Source: Burkholderiaceae bacterium
Lineage (GTDB): Bacteria; Pseudomonadota; Gammaproteobacteria; Burkholderiales; Burkholderiaceae_E
Length of the DNA: 64,000 nucleotides
Direction: 5' to 3'
Assembly (NCBI GenBank): GCA_027493945.1
Contig: JAOSJU010000001.1
Span: 1,860,001-1,924,000 of the forward strand
The notes under the pieces were generated by a model that worked only from the letters and a program-made list of their open reading frames with translations, had not been told where the DNA came from and ran no database searches. Positions 1-10,171 of the stretch are shown here, in pieces. Every line of letters begins with the position of its first letter. The first letter of the stretch is position 1. A program made the position numbers and the translations under genes.

Positions 1-1542
1 CCATATGCGGATAGTCCAGCCGGAAGTGGGGCCACAGGCCGTTCTTGGCCAGTCGCGTCTCGGTGCGCATCAGTGAGGCCCTGATGTGCATCTCCACCAT
101 GTCGAAGATGTTGCGCACTTCGAGGCATCGCATCGTCTCGTGAGGGTTCTTCGCAAAGAGCTTGGGCAGGGATTGTGTCCTGAGTTCGGCCAGCCGCTCC
201 AGGCCCTTCTTCATCAGGTCCCCATCCTTGAAGTAGCCTACGTAGTCCGTGGGGATAGTTCGAATCGCCGTCTCGAGATCGGTGGGGTTCACTCCGTCCG
301 TCTTCTTCGTATACCGCTTCACCAGTTTCTGAACCTGCGCGAGCTGGCCTGCCTCGGGAACCGGGTCTGGAAAGCGCTTTGCGTCTTCGGACGCTTGCTC
401 TCCGGCGATGTGTCCGGAAACCATGGCCTGTGACAGGCCGAGAAGATACGCGCAGGAAGAGCCCGCAGCGTACAGCCCGGGCAACGAGGTCCGAAAGGTC
501 TCGTCGGTCAACAGCGCCCCGTTGATCGCCGCCGGAACCAATTGCATGGGAATCAGGTCTTTCCTGAAATCCAGTCCCTTCTGGTTCAGCCACTGCTTGG
601 TGACTGGATATTCGTGATCCATCTCCCGTTCGTACGCCTGGATGGTTTCTTCGGACAGCGCTCGGAAGTCCCAGTACAGAGGCCCCCTGCCTTCGGCGAT
701 TTCCTTGGCCATGAGAAAGGCGCGCTGCGAACTGTCGCGCTTGTCGCGAAGGACCTTCTCGCCATGGCGATTCACCAAGGTGCCCATCTTCTCGAATGGC
801 TTGATCCCGGCAACGCCGCCCCCGTTCTCAGGCTGACGTAGTCCATGTAAATGTATTCCATGTTGGTGCACTTGGCACCGGCGCGGTATCCCACGGCCTG
901 CGCGTCACCCGTATTTGTCGTGGGCTGGTAGGTCATGAAGAGGCCGTCGGGTTCCAGATACTGCCTGCCGGAATCGCCGGTGCAGACGATCGTCGCCTTG
1001 GCTAGGCAGGCCGTCAGGGTGCCTTCGCGCACATCGAACCCCACGGCGCCGATGACCTTCCCGTCCTGCGTCAGCAGGTCGACGGCCATAGTCCTCTCCA
1101 GGACCTTCGCGCCGGTCGCCGCCACGGCCGCGGCGAGTTTCACCTTCGTCTGGCGACCCCGGTACGAGACGAAGCTGTAGCGCCTCTCAGGGATCTCCCA
1201 AACCCTGTAGCTCCCGTCGTCCTCGCGGATCAGGACTCCGAACTTCTCCAGGTCGAGCAGTCGCGCATAGGCACCCTTGTCCATGGCGAAGACCACGTTG
1301 GGATCGAGCAGGTCTTTCTTGCTGAGGATAGCCTTCTGCCTGGCGGTCTCGGGGTTCAGCAAGCCCTTGGGCCAGATCCCCATATTGATGTGATCCATCC
1401 CGGGACCGACTCCCCCGCCTCTTCGCAGGGAAGACTTCTCGAGGATGAGGACCGAGTTCCCCATTTCCCTGGCCCGAATCGCCGCGAAGCAACCCGCGAT
1501 TCCCCCACCGATGACGAGCACATCTGTCTTGATCGTTTCCAT
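1..1542 (-). CDS. FAD-dependent fumarate reductase/AprA-type flavoprotein (partial, one frame break)
   Basis: This is a flavoprotein of the succinate dehydrogenase/fumarate reductase/adenylylsulfate reductase alpha family. The N-terminus METIKTDVLVIGGGIAGC carries the FAD-binding GxGxxG fold, followed by an ILEKSS stretch; a second FAD contact region AAGSSCAYLLGLSQAMVSG lies near 420-490. The reading frame breaks at a run of five C (819-823); adding one base joins the N-terminal half to a downstream frame that continues to base 1 without a stop, so the 3' end lies outside the window. It follows tctC in the same direction after a 62-base gap and is probably in the same operon. No iron-sulfur partner is visible, so electron acceptor and substrate are unknown. 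Base composition here is visibly less GC-rich than beyond 4.1 kb. Confidence 0.75.
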
Positions 1543-1604
1543 CCCTCACCTCATCGACCTATTTACTCCGATTTCGACGTCCATTCATTCAAGCGGCAAG
1601 CCGG

Positions 1605-2580
1605 CTACTTGACGTCTTCCGGCTTGATCACCGTCTTGAATCTCTCCACTTCACTCTTGATCGACTTGTCGAAATCCGACGCATTCAGATACCCGGGGAC
1701 GCTCCCCATCTTCTTCAGCGTCTCGATCGCCGTCGGACTGGTTGCCGCCTTTTGGAGGGCCGCATCGAGGACCTTGAAGACATCGTCCGGAATATTCGCC
1801 GGCGCGAAAATCCCCACCCAGGCCCGGATGGTCGCCTCATCCAGCCCCTTCTCCCTGAAGGTGGGAATATCGTTGAAGCCCTCGTACCTCTCCGCAGTGG
1901 TAATGGCCAATCCCCTCAATTCCCCGGACTTGAGATGGGGCGCCAGCGCGGTAATCCCGGCAACTGATGCCTGGATGTGCCCCCAGCAGGGCCGTGGCGT
2001 TAGGGCCGTCGCCTTTGAGGACGATGGGGTTCAATTCGTTATGCGAGGAACGTTCCATGAGGCGGACAACGAAGTCCTGGATGGTGCCCACTCCCGGAAT
2101 GCCGACCGTCACTTTTCCAGGGGCTGCCTTGGCTGCGGCGAGGAAGTCCTCGACACTCTTCCACGGTGAGTCTTTCTTCACGGCAAGAACCAGGGGCCCT
2201 TGAGTAAACCGCGCCAGCGGCTTGAATTCCTCCAGTTTGTAGGGGCAATTACGATCGAGAAGAGGGGTGATCTGAAAACCCGAAGCGTGCGCCAGCAGCG
2301 TGTAGCCATCAGGCTTCTGCTGCTTGACGAACACGGCGCCGGCTATGCCGCCCCCTCCCGGCCTGTTGATCTGGACAATGCTCGCCTTCAGCGCCTCGGG
2401 AAGCTGTTCGCCGATGACGCGCATCACCCTGTCCGTCGGGCCTCCCGGATCATAGGGAATGATGATTTCCACGGCCCTGGAAGGATATTTGTCCTGCTGG
2501 GCCGAGGCCAAAGGAATCCCCACGGAAGAGAAACCCGCGACAACCAGACCCGAGACGACGTAAAACAGGCCCCTTTTCAT
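1605..2580 (-). CDS. tctC: TctC/Bug-family periplasmic solute-binding receptor (one frame break)
   Basis: Extracytoplasmic binding protein of a tripartite tricarboxylate transporter (TTT). It starts with a Sec signal peptide (MKRGLFYVVSGLVVAGFSSV, cleavage after ASA) and continues with the family's YPSRAVEIIIPYDPGGPTD region and a typical C-terminal half (FREKGLDEATIRAWVGIFAP). About 325 residues, usual for the family. The frame breaks at a C run at 1980-1984; removing one base restores a continuous Bug protein (LLG-HIQASVAGITALAPHLK). It lies 13 bases behind tctA, so the two probably act together. Bug proteins bind diverse carboxylates and other small organic acids; the ligand cannot be read from sequence. 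In context it may import the substrate of the adjacent catabolic genes. Confidence 0.88.
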
Positions 2581-2593
2581 CTCACAATCTCCT

Positions 2594-4104
2594 CTAGTTC
2601 GAATAGGAATACCTGCGGCGCCACACCTTCGTGACCTGCTTCGTAACCACCGGCGATACGAAGAGAAGCACTATCGAAAGCAGTATCACCATCACGACAG
2701 GTCTCGAAATCATCTGGAAAACATCTCCCTGGAACATCTTGAGCGACTGGCGCAAGCTGTTTTCCATGACCGGGCCGAGCACGAAGGCCGGGACCAGGGG
2801 CGCAGGGTCATACTCGTATTTCCGCATGAGATAGCCGATCAATCCGAAGATGCTCACGATGAGAATGCTGGACGGATCGTTATTGAGGCTGTATGCGCCG
2901 GTCAGGCACACGATGGTGATGGTCGGCGCCATGATGTAGTCAGGCACCCTGAGCACTTTTACGAGAAGACCGATAAGAGGGACATTCAGGATGAGCAGCA
3001 GGACATTCCCGATGTACATGCTCGTCAGGACGCCCCAGAAGAAACCGGGATTGTCCCGGACGAGCAGGGGGCCCGGCTCGAGGCCATGGATCATCAATGC
3101 TGCAAAAAGCAGCGCCATCACCGGATTGGCGGGAATCCCGAGGGAGAGGAGCGGAACGAATGCCCCGATGGCTGCGGAGTTGTTGGCGGATTCCGGCCCG
3201 GCCACCCCTTCGATGACCCCGCTGCCGAATTCCTCCTTCCTCTTCGAGTATCTCTTTTCGACAGCATAGGAAATGAAAGAGGCCAGCACAGCCCCGCCGC
3301 CAGGAATGAGTCCCAGGAAGAACCCGAGCACCGATCCCCTGGCAATGGGCATCGAAGAGGTTTTCCAGTCGTTACGGTCGGGGAGAAGGTCTCTTATCCC
3401 GGCTTTCAATCGAAGGGACTCCTTCTTTGCTTCGCCCCCTTCGAGCATCGTCAGGACTTCGCCGAGACCAAAGATCCCCATAGCCATGAGGGCGAGATCA
3501 ATGCCGTCCAGCAGGGGGTGACACCGAAGGTAAACCGTGTCTGGCCCGACACGCTGTCGATTCCCACCGTGCAAAGGAGAAGGCCCAGGGCGGCCATCAT
3601 CAGGGACTTGAGCATCGACTTCCCTGAAAGAAAGGTGACGAGGCACAGCCCGGCAAGCATCAGTGCGACATACTCGGGAGGCCCCATGGCCAGGGCCACT
3701 TTGGCCAGCAGAGGCGCCATCAGCGAGATCATGAGGATCCCGAAGGTGCCGGCAATGAAGGAGCCGAACGCCGCGATCCCGAGAGCAGCCCCCGCGCGGC
3801 CTTTCTTGGCCATCTGGTGCCCGTCGAGACAGGTGACCACGGTGGAGGCCTCACCCGGGATATTGACCAGTACAGAGGTGATCGTCCCGCCGTACTGAAC
3901 ACCGTAGTAAATGCCAGCGAGCATGATGACGGCCGGCAGGACCTCCATCTTGTAGGTGAGAGGCAGCAGAAGAGCGATGGAAGACACCGGCCCGAGGCCG
4001 GGGAGCAGTCCGACCACGGTTCCGATGGTGACGCCCATGAAGCAGTAGAGGAGATTCGATGCCGAGAGGGAGAGCGCAAAACCGGTGAGAAGGTTTTCGA
4101 TCAT
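2594..4104 (-). CDS. tctA: TctA family large membrane subunit of TTT transporter (one frame break)
   Basis: Large integral membrane permease of a tripartite tricarboxylate transporter, about 503 residues with roughly 12 hydrophobic segments. Family signatures are visible: GLLPGLGPVSSIALLLPLTY near the N-terminus, YYGVQYGGTITSVLVNIPGE, and the second-repeat glycine motif LIPGGGAVLASFISYAVEKR followed by GPESANNSAAIGAFVPLLSLG. The frame breaks at a G run at 3514-3518; one added base joins the N-terminal 196 residues to the rest. It starts 44 bases after the stop of the molybdenum hydroxylase gene. No small TctB subunit is encoded between it and tctC or nearby, so TctB must be elsewhere or dispensable. 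Confidence 0.9.
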
Positions 4105-4148
4105 CTAAGGCTGCTCCAACATTGCCGAACCCTGCGCCGTCGCCGTCC

Positions 4149-6460
4149 CTACCTGCCTCGCAATGCCCTGACCACTCTTTCCGGCGTAATCGGCATCTCG
4201 AACACCCGTACGCCGATCGCGTCCGCCACCGCGTTCGCGATGGCCGGTGCAACCGCGGTGAGCGCCGGCTCGCCAACGCCTTTCGCGCCGAACGGCCCGA
4301 TGCCGCTGCGGGACTCCAGGATGATGCATTGCACCCTGGGCATGTCCATCGAGGTCGGCGTCAGGTACTCGCTGAACGAGGGCGTGACGAGGCGACCTTC
4401 GCGGTACAGCATCTCCTCGCTGAGCGCATAGCCCTGGCCGTTCTGCGCGCCGCCTTCGATCTGACCCTCGACTGCCGCACGGTTGACGCATTGCCCGACG
4501 TCGTGGGCGCCGACGCTCTTCAGCACCCTGACTTCACCCGTCTCGACGTCTACGGATACCTCGACGGCGTGGGCGCCAAACGTGTAGTCCGGATGAGCCT
4601 GGCCCTGACCGGTTTCGGGATCGAGGAAATCGGTGAATGGCGCCCGGAACATCGCCAGTTCCGATCGATGGATGCCTTCCGATGCGCACAGCTTTACCAG
4701 ATCCACGAACGATATTGAGCGCTCCGGGGCGTCGACCAGGAAGGCCTTGTCGAAGGCAAGCTCGACCTCTGCGATCCCGGCGTCGAGCGCCTGCGCGGCA
4801 CGCGCCACCAGCCGCGCGCGAACGGCCTCCGCCGCCTTCTTCGCAGCATTGCCGGTCATGTAGAGCCCGCGCGTCGCCGTCGTCGTTCCGGCCAGCGGCG
4901 TGACCGCCGAGTCGCTGTTGTAGATGACCACGTTGTCGAGGCTGACGCCCAGCACTTCGGCGACGATCTGCCCGAGTGCCGAGGCCTGCCCAGCGCCGAT
5001 GTCGGTCACTCCGGAGCGGACCACCACCGTACCGTCAACTTCGACGCCCACCCACGCCTCGGAGCTGTCGTGCAGAAAGGTCAGTCGGCCGTAACTCTGC
5101 TGATAGACGGCAACGCCGCGACCGATCCGAAGCGATCCGTGCGACGGCGTCGGTTCGCCGAGCGCGGCCCACGCCTGCTCGAGGCACCGGTCGGTCCAGA
5201 TGGCGCTCGGCGGAACGAAACCCGTCGAGATCGGCTCGCCGGTCTCGAGCAGGTTGCGGCGCCGCAACTCCAGGCGATCCATGCCGATCCGCTTCGCGAT
5301 TTCGTCCATCTGCTGCTCGTAGGCGGCGCAGGCCTGCATCCCGCCGAAACCGCGGAACGCGCTGGTGAACATGTTGTTGGTCGCCGCCGCGCGCATGTGC
5401 ACGTTCAGGTTGTCCACGCGGTACGGTCCTGGCGCGGCAACCGCACAGTAGAGCAGCACATAGGGGCTGAGATAGACGTATGCGCCGGCGTCGGCGATCG
5501 CCCGCACGTCGAGGGCAGTGATCTTGCCATCCTTGGTGACGCCGGTTCGATAGGTCAGCTTGAACGGGTGCCGCTTGCCGTGGCCGACGAAGGAATCCTC
5601 GCGCGAATACCGAGCCGCACCGGACGGCGGGTGTGGCGGGCGAGGAGCGCAAGATAAACCTCGACGGTCAGGTCTTCCTTGCCGCCGAAGCCGCCGCCGA
5701 CCAGCGCCCCCGGGATGCGCACCTTGTTGTGCGGCACGCCGATCGCCTCCGCGATCGACCTGAAATGCTCGATGACCTGCGTCGACACCCTGATGTTGAC
5801 GACCTCGTTCTCGTCGACCCGGGCAAGCCCGACCTCAGGCTCGAGAAAAGCGTGCTCCTGGAAGGGCGTCCTGAAGGTATTCTCGACGATGAAGTCGGCC
5901 CGGGCAAACCCTTCTTCGAGGTCGCCTTTGCGGATCTTGTGCTCCGCGACGCAGTTGTCGGTGCCCTGGACGAGCGGCGCTCCCGGCTCCAGCGCTTCTT
6001 CCGGATCGTAGACACCCGGCAATGGTTCGAGGTCGAATTCAACGAGTGCGGCGGCGCGTTCCGCGATGTCGCGGCTGATGGCAGCGATCAGCGCGATCGG
6101 CTCGCCGAAATAGCGCACGCGTTCCTTCACCAGGATCTGGCTGTCGGTTTTCAGTCGCTTCTGACCGGTCTGGCCGGGGATGTCCGTCGCCGCAAGCCGG
6201 TCGGGCATGTCGGCTGCGGTCAGAACGCAAGCGACCCCTTCGAGGGCACTCGCCTTCGACACGTCGAGCCGACGCAGGCGGGCGCTCGCGAGGTTGGCCC
6301 TGACCACCTTCGCATGCAGCATTCCGGGCATCGCGAAGTCGCCCGCGTACATCGTCTTGCCCGATACCTTGCCCGGCGCGTCCGTACGCCGCAGCGGCTG
6401 GCCCAGCTGTTTGAACCGGACGTTTGGACCGGACGGATCCGGCATCAGTGGGCGCGTCAT
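4149..6460 (-). CDS. Molybdopterin-binding large subunit, xanthine dehydrogenase/CoxL family (one frame break)
   Basis: Catalytic Mo-cofactor subunit of a xanthine oxidase-family hydroxylase, about 770 residues. Landmarks include the N-terminal a/b hammerhead region (LRRTDAPGKVSGKTMYAGDF), GALVGGGFGGKED, the Mo-binding AFRGFGGMQA (XDH-like rather than the CO-dehydrogenase CoxL active-site loop) and the catalytic glutamate in GAKGVGEPALTAVAPAI near the C-terminus. The family hydroxylates N-heterocycles, purines or aldehydes with water as oxygen source. The frame breaks near 5611, where one base is missing (VRL then RYSREDSFVGHGK). The ATG at 6460 overlaps the stop of the 2Fe-2S subunit gene (ATGA), indicating translational coupling. 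Substrate unknown; the neighbours suggest a nitrogen heterocycle or lactam precursor. Confidence 0.87.
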
Positions 6461-6945
6461 TTCCCGTCCCCCAGCGTGCGCATGACGGCAGCCGCATCGT
6501 GCACCGCCTCGACGATCTTGACGTAGCCCGTACAGCGGCACAGGTTGCCGCTCAGCGCGATCCGGATGTCCTCGTCGGACGGGTCCGGGTTCCGGTCGAT
6601 CATCGATTTCGCGGCAATGATCACTCCTGGCGTGCAGTAGCCGCACTGCGCCGCGCCCGAGTCCGCGAATGCCTTCTGCAGCGGATGCAAAGCGTCGGCG
6701 CTGCCGAGCCCGGACACGGTGGTGATCTGGCGGCCTTCGGCCATCCAGGCCAGCGTCAGACAGCTGTCGACCGCGACGCCGTCGAGCAGCACCGCGCAGG
6801 CGCCGCAGTCGCCTTTTTCGCAACCGCATTTCACTTCGACGTGCCCGAGTTCGCGCAGCGCCTCGAGCAGCGTGCGATGCGCCGGAAGGCTCGCCGTCTC
6901 GCTGCGTCCGTTGATCGTCAGTACTACCGGCCTGTACGTGGACAT
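6457..6945 (-). CDS. 2Fe-2S subunit of molybdenum hydroxylase (CoxS/XdhC-type)
   Basis: Small electron-transfer subunit, 162 residues, usual family length. Two [2Fe-2S] domains are visible: the plant-type ferredoxin motif CGCEKGDCGAC with a further cysteine at VDSC, and the C-terminal pair CGYCTPG and CRCTGY. It passes electrons from the Mo centre of the large subunit to the FAD of the medium subunit. Start ATG at 6945; the stop overlaps the start of the large subunit by four bases. Gene order medium-small-large matches many coxMSL-like operons. Confidence 0.93.
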   Translation of the reverse strand: MSTYRPVVLTINGRSETASLPAHRTLLEALRELGHVEVKCGCEKGDCGACAVLLDGVAVDSCLTLAWMAEGRQITTVSGLGSADALHPLQKAFADSGAAQCGYCTPGVIIAAKSMIDRNPDPSDEDIRIALSGNLCRCTGYVKIVEAVHDAAAVMRTLGDGK

Positions 6946-6949
6946 TTCC

Positions 6950-7825
6950 TCATCCTTGCCTGTGCGTGAGCTGTTCCCATGCCTGCGAGACCAGGCGACG
7001 CGTCAGGACCTCCACCGCGTGTCTGCGGTAGTCCGCGCTGGCGCGGATGTCGTCGATGGGACTGCATTCCTCGACTGCCTGACGTGCCGCGGCGTCGATG
7101 ACCGCGGGCGTCAGCCTCGTGCCGGTGAGCAGCGCCTCGGCCTTCTTCGCCCGCACGACCGTGGGCGCCACCGCACCGAGCGCAATTCGCGCTTTGTCGC
7201 AGACGCCGTTCGCCATGCAAAGCGTCACAGCGACTCCGGTGACGGTGATCGCGTCGCCGCGGCGGCGCGCGAGCTTGTAGAAGACATTGTGGGAACGCGC
7301 GGGCAGCCGCGGCCACAAGACGCGGGTGATCAGCTCGTCGCGACGGCGCACGTCATGCCTGTAGCCCAGGAAGTACTGGTCGAGCGGCACGCTGCGCTCG
7401 CCTGCCTTGCTGGCAAGCGTGACGGTCGCGTCGAGCGACATCAGCGGTGGCACCAGGTCAGCGGCGGGCGAGCCGCACGCGATGTTGCCGGCAACCGTGG
7501 CGGCGTTGCGGACCATCTGCCCGGCAAAGCACCTTGCGGCATCGACAAGCGACGGGGCCGCGGCCGCGATCCCGGGGGAGTGAAGCAGATCGGTGACGGT
7601 CGCCCGTCCGCCGACGGAGATCCGCGCGCCATTGCAGTCGATGCCGCGCAGCTCCTGCACGCGCTCGAGTGCGATCACGCCCTCGGGTCGATGGCGTCCG
7701 GCACGCATGTCCACGATCAGGTTGGTGCCACCGGCGAGTAGGGCGACCCCGGCGCCGCCCTGTGCGAGCATGTCGAGCGCACCTGCGAGATCGTCTGGCG
7801 CCTGAAGCGCGAAATCCACGTTCAT
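6950..7825 (-). CDS. FAD-binding medium subunit of molybdenum hydroxylase (CoxM-type)
   Basis: FAD-binding subunit of the same enzyme, about 291 residues. The two FAD motifs of the family are present, ALLAGGTNLIVDMRAG near residue 35 and the region containing ATVAGNIACGSPAADLVPPL near residue 110, followed by the CO-dehydrogenase flavoprotein C-terminal domain. I prefer ATG 7825 because the GGGGGA ribosome-binding site then sits at normal spacing; an ATG two codons upstream (7831) is nearly on top of it. The stop lies 4 bases before the small-subunit start, so medium, small and large subunits form a tight unit. Confidence 0.9.
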   Translation of the reverse strand: MNVDFALQAPDDLAGALDMLAQGGAGVALLAGGTNLIVDMRAGRHRPEGVIALERVQELRGIDCNGARISVGGRATVTDLLHSPGIAAAAPSLVDAARCFAGQMVRNAATVAGNIACGSPAADLVPPLMSLDATVTLASKAGERSVPLDQYFLGYRHDVRRRDELITRVLWPRLPARSHNVFYKLARRRGDAITVTGVAVTLCMANGVCDKARIALGAVAPTVVRAKKAEALLTGTRLTPAVIDAAARQAVEECSPIDDIRASADYRRHAVEVLTRRLVSQAWEQLTHRQG

Positions 7826-7845
7826 CTGCATTCCCCCAGCCGGCG

Positions 7846-9318
7846 CTAGATGCGCGCCGTCACGCACTTGACCTGGTAGTAGGACGCCAGCGCGGCAAGT
7901 CCCTTCTCGCGCCCGAATCCGCTGAGCTTGGTGCCACCGAAGGGGGTGGCCACCCCCCGGCGAAATACTGGTTGATGAAGACCTGTCCGGCATCGACGTC
8001 GCGGGCAAAACGCAAGGCGCGGGCGATGTCCCTCGTGTAGATGCCTGCAACCAAGGCCGAACGGCGTGCCGTTAGCGACTGCGACGGCCTCTTCGGGAGA
8101 GTCGACCAGCTGCACGCAGAGCACCGGGCCGAAGATCTCCTCCCGGATCACGACGTCGTCGCCTGGCACCTCGTCCAGGATCGTCGGCGCGTAGAAATAT
8201 CCCCCCTCGCATCCCTTGACGCTGACCTGCCTGCCGCCGGTGGCCACCGCAATGCCGCGCGCTCTCGCGCCATCGACGTAACGTGCCACCGCAGCGCGGT
8301 GCTCGCCCGAGATCAACGGACCCAGCTGCGGGTCATCCAGGCCGCGGCCGATGCTCAGCGACCCGGTGCGCGCGACCAGCTTCTCCATCATCGCCGCGTG
8401 CACCGTGCGTTCGATGACCAGACGGGAGCCGGCAGAGCAGACTTGTCCGGCGTTCGAGTAGATCGCCTTGAGCGTTCCCTCGACGGCGGCATCGAGGTCC
8501 GCGTCGGCGAGCACGACGACCGGTGACTTGCCGCCCAGCTCCAGCGTCACGGACGTGACGCGCTCGGCAGCCGCTTTCATCACGCCGATGCCCGTGGGCA
8601 CGGAACCGGTGAACGTAACGTGATCCACACCAGGATGACTCGTCAGCGCATCGCCGATCTCGCTGCCGCGCCCGGTCACCACGTTATAGACACCGTCGGG
8701 CAAACCGGCCTCCTGCATCAAGGCGCCCAGCGCCATCGCGGTCAGCGGCGTCTGCGCCGCCGGCTTGACCACCGCGGTGTTGCCGGCTGCCGGGGCAGGT
8801 GCGACGCCCCGTGCCGTCGTCATCAGCGGGAAATTCCAGGGGATGATGTGAGCGGTGACACCAACCGGCTCGTGCAAGGTCAGCGAGATGTAGTCCGGGC
8901 CGAGCGGAATGGTGTCGCCCTGCAGCTTGTCGGCGATGCCCGCGTAGTACTCGAAGTAGGCCGCGGACGTTTCGACGTCGCGCCTCGATTCGGCGAGGGG
9001 CTTGCCGCTGTCCAGCGTCTCCATGATCGACAGCGGCTCCGCATCGCGGCGCAGCAGCGCCGCGACCCGCGCGAGGATCCTCGCGCGTTCCACCGGAGGC
9101 GTCCGCCGCCGGGTTCCGCCGAGAGCCTTCCTGGAGTCGGCCACGGCGCGATCGACGTCGTCTGCGCCCGCGGCCGGGAAATCGGAAAACGCCCTGCCGG
9201 TTGCGGGATCGATCGTTTCCATCCGCCGCCCGCCCGCAGCCTCGACGTACCGCCCGCCAATGTACATTCCCCGGGGCAGCTTCAGCTGCATCCCCCGCAC
9301 TTGTGCCAATGCATCCAT
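7846..9318 (-). CDS. NAD(P)-dependent aldehyde dehydrogenase (two compensating frame breaks)
   Basis: ALDH superfamily enzyme of about 490 residues. It has the catalytic glutamate in VTLELGGKSP, the catalytic cysteine in SNAGQVCSAGSR and a normal C-terminal TPFGGTKLSGFGREKG, and oxidises an aldehyde to the acid. The raw frame stays open, but residues between about 7,958 and 8,055 are garbled: an extra base near 8056 and a missing base in a C run at 7953-7958 enclose a stretch whose alternative frame reads as normal ALDH (AGIYTRDIARALRFARDVDA). In context it could oxidise the semialdehyde produced by the aminotransferase at the head of this operon; a betaine-aldehyde/aminoaldehyde-type substrate is also possible. 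Confidence 0.9.
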   Translation of the reverse strand: MDALAQVRGMQLKLPRGMYIGGRYVEAAGGRRMETIDPATGRAFSDFPAAGADDVDRAVADSRKALGGTRRRTPPVERARILARVAALLRRDAEPLSIMETLDSGKPLAESRRDVETSAAYFEYYAGIADKLQGDTIPLGPDYISLTLHEPVGVTAHIIPWNFPLMTTARGVAPAPAAGNTAVVKPAAQTPLTAMALGALMQEAGLPDGVYNVVTGRGSEIGDALTSHPGVDHVTFTGSVPTGIGVMKAAAERVTSVTLELGGKSPVVVLADADLDAAVEGTLKAIYSNAGQVCSAGSRLVIERTVHAAMMEKLVARTGSLSIGRGLDDPQLGPLISGEHRAAVARYVDGARARGIAVATGGRQVSVKGCEGGYFYAPTILDEVPGDDVVIREEIFGPVLCVQLVDSPEEAVAVANGTPFGLGCRHLHEGHRPRLAFCPRRRCRTGLHQPVFRRGVATPFGGTKLSGFGREKGLAALASYYQVKCVTARI

Positions 9319-9354
9319 GGGACGTTCTCCCCTGCGTTCGATCTGCCTGTCTGT

Positions 9355-10137
9355 CTATACGTCCCAGCCACCATCGACGGCGAGATGCTGCCCGGTGATC
9401 TGCCGGCTGTCCTCACTGACCATGAACAGGACCGCATTGGCGACATCCCGGCCGGTCGTGACGCGCTTCAGCGCCATGTCCTGGACGTACTCGTCATAGA
9501 CCTGCTGGACCGTCCAGCCACGTACGTTGGCCTTGCCTTCGCAGAGCTTCATCATGCGCGGAGTCTCGACGATGCCAGGGCACACGGCATTGACATTGAT
9601 GTTGTATTTCCCGAGTTCGAGCGCCACCGTCCGCGTGATGCCGCGCACCGCCCACTTCGAGGCGCTGTAGGCCGTGCGCATCGGGTAGCCCCTGAGTCCC
9701 GACGTGCCGCCGATATTGACGATCTTGCCGCTCCTTTGCGCAATCATCGTCGGCACCACGTGCTTGATCGGCAGGAACGTGCCGATTTCGTTGGCGGTGA
9801 TCACGTAGTCGAATTCCTCGAGTTCGATGTCCTGGACCGGCGTCTCGATGGGTCCGGTCACGCCGGCGACATTGACGAGAATGTCGATGCGCCCGCCGAA
9901 CGCCTGCAGGGTCGACGCGACCATCGCCTTCACCTGCGCCTCGTCGGTGACGTCACAGGCGACGACGTGCGCCCGGCGTCCGAGCGCCCTGACCCTCTGC
10001 GCGACTTCCTCCAACGCCGCCACGTCGCGCGCGGTCATGACCAGGTCGGCGCCCTCGCACGCCAGCATCGTGGAGATTTCTGCACCCATACCCTTCGCGG
10101 CACCGGTGACAATGGCTTTCCTGTTCTCGAGCTTCAT
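9355..10137 (-). CDS. Short-chain dehydrogenase/reductase (SDR)
   Basis: Classical SDR of 260 residues with the cofactor motif TGAAKGMG (TGxxxGxG), CDVTDE, a VNVAG variant of NNAG, the catalytic YSASK (YxxxK) and the C-terminal HLAVDGGWDV. It interconverts an alcohol and a ketone with NAD(P)H. Start ATG at 10137 is supported by GGGGAG eight bases upstream. It sits 36 bases upstream of the aldehyde dehydrogenase and 34 bases behind hyuB in the same direction. Substrate unknown. Confidence 0.9.
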   Translation of the reverse strand: MKLENRKAIVTGAAKGMGAEISTMLACEGADLVMTARDVAALEEVAQRVRALGRRAHVVACDVTDEAQVKAMVASTLQAFGGRIDILVNVAGVTGPIETPVQDIELEEFDYVITANEIGTFLPIKHVVPTMIAQRSGKIVNIGGTSGLRGYPMRTAYSASKWAVRGITRTVALELGKYNINVNAVCPGIVETPRMMKLCEGKANVRGWTVQQVYDEYVQDMALKRVTTGRDVANAVLFMVSEDSRQITGQHLAVDGGWDV

Positions 10138-10171
10138 CGGGCAACTCCCCTTGATGGTTGAACCTGCCGGC

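Noticed and set aside
4122..4718. Plus-strand open frames opposite the molybdenum hydroxylase and hydantoinase genes (similar ones recur through 5-14 kb)
   Set aside because: They are complementary-strand shadows with no ribosome-binding sites or recognisable domains.
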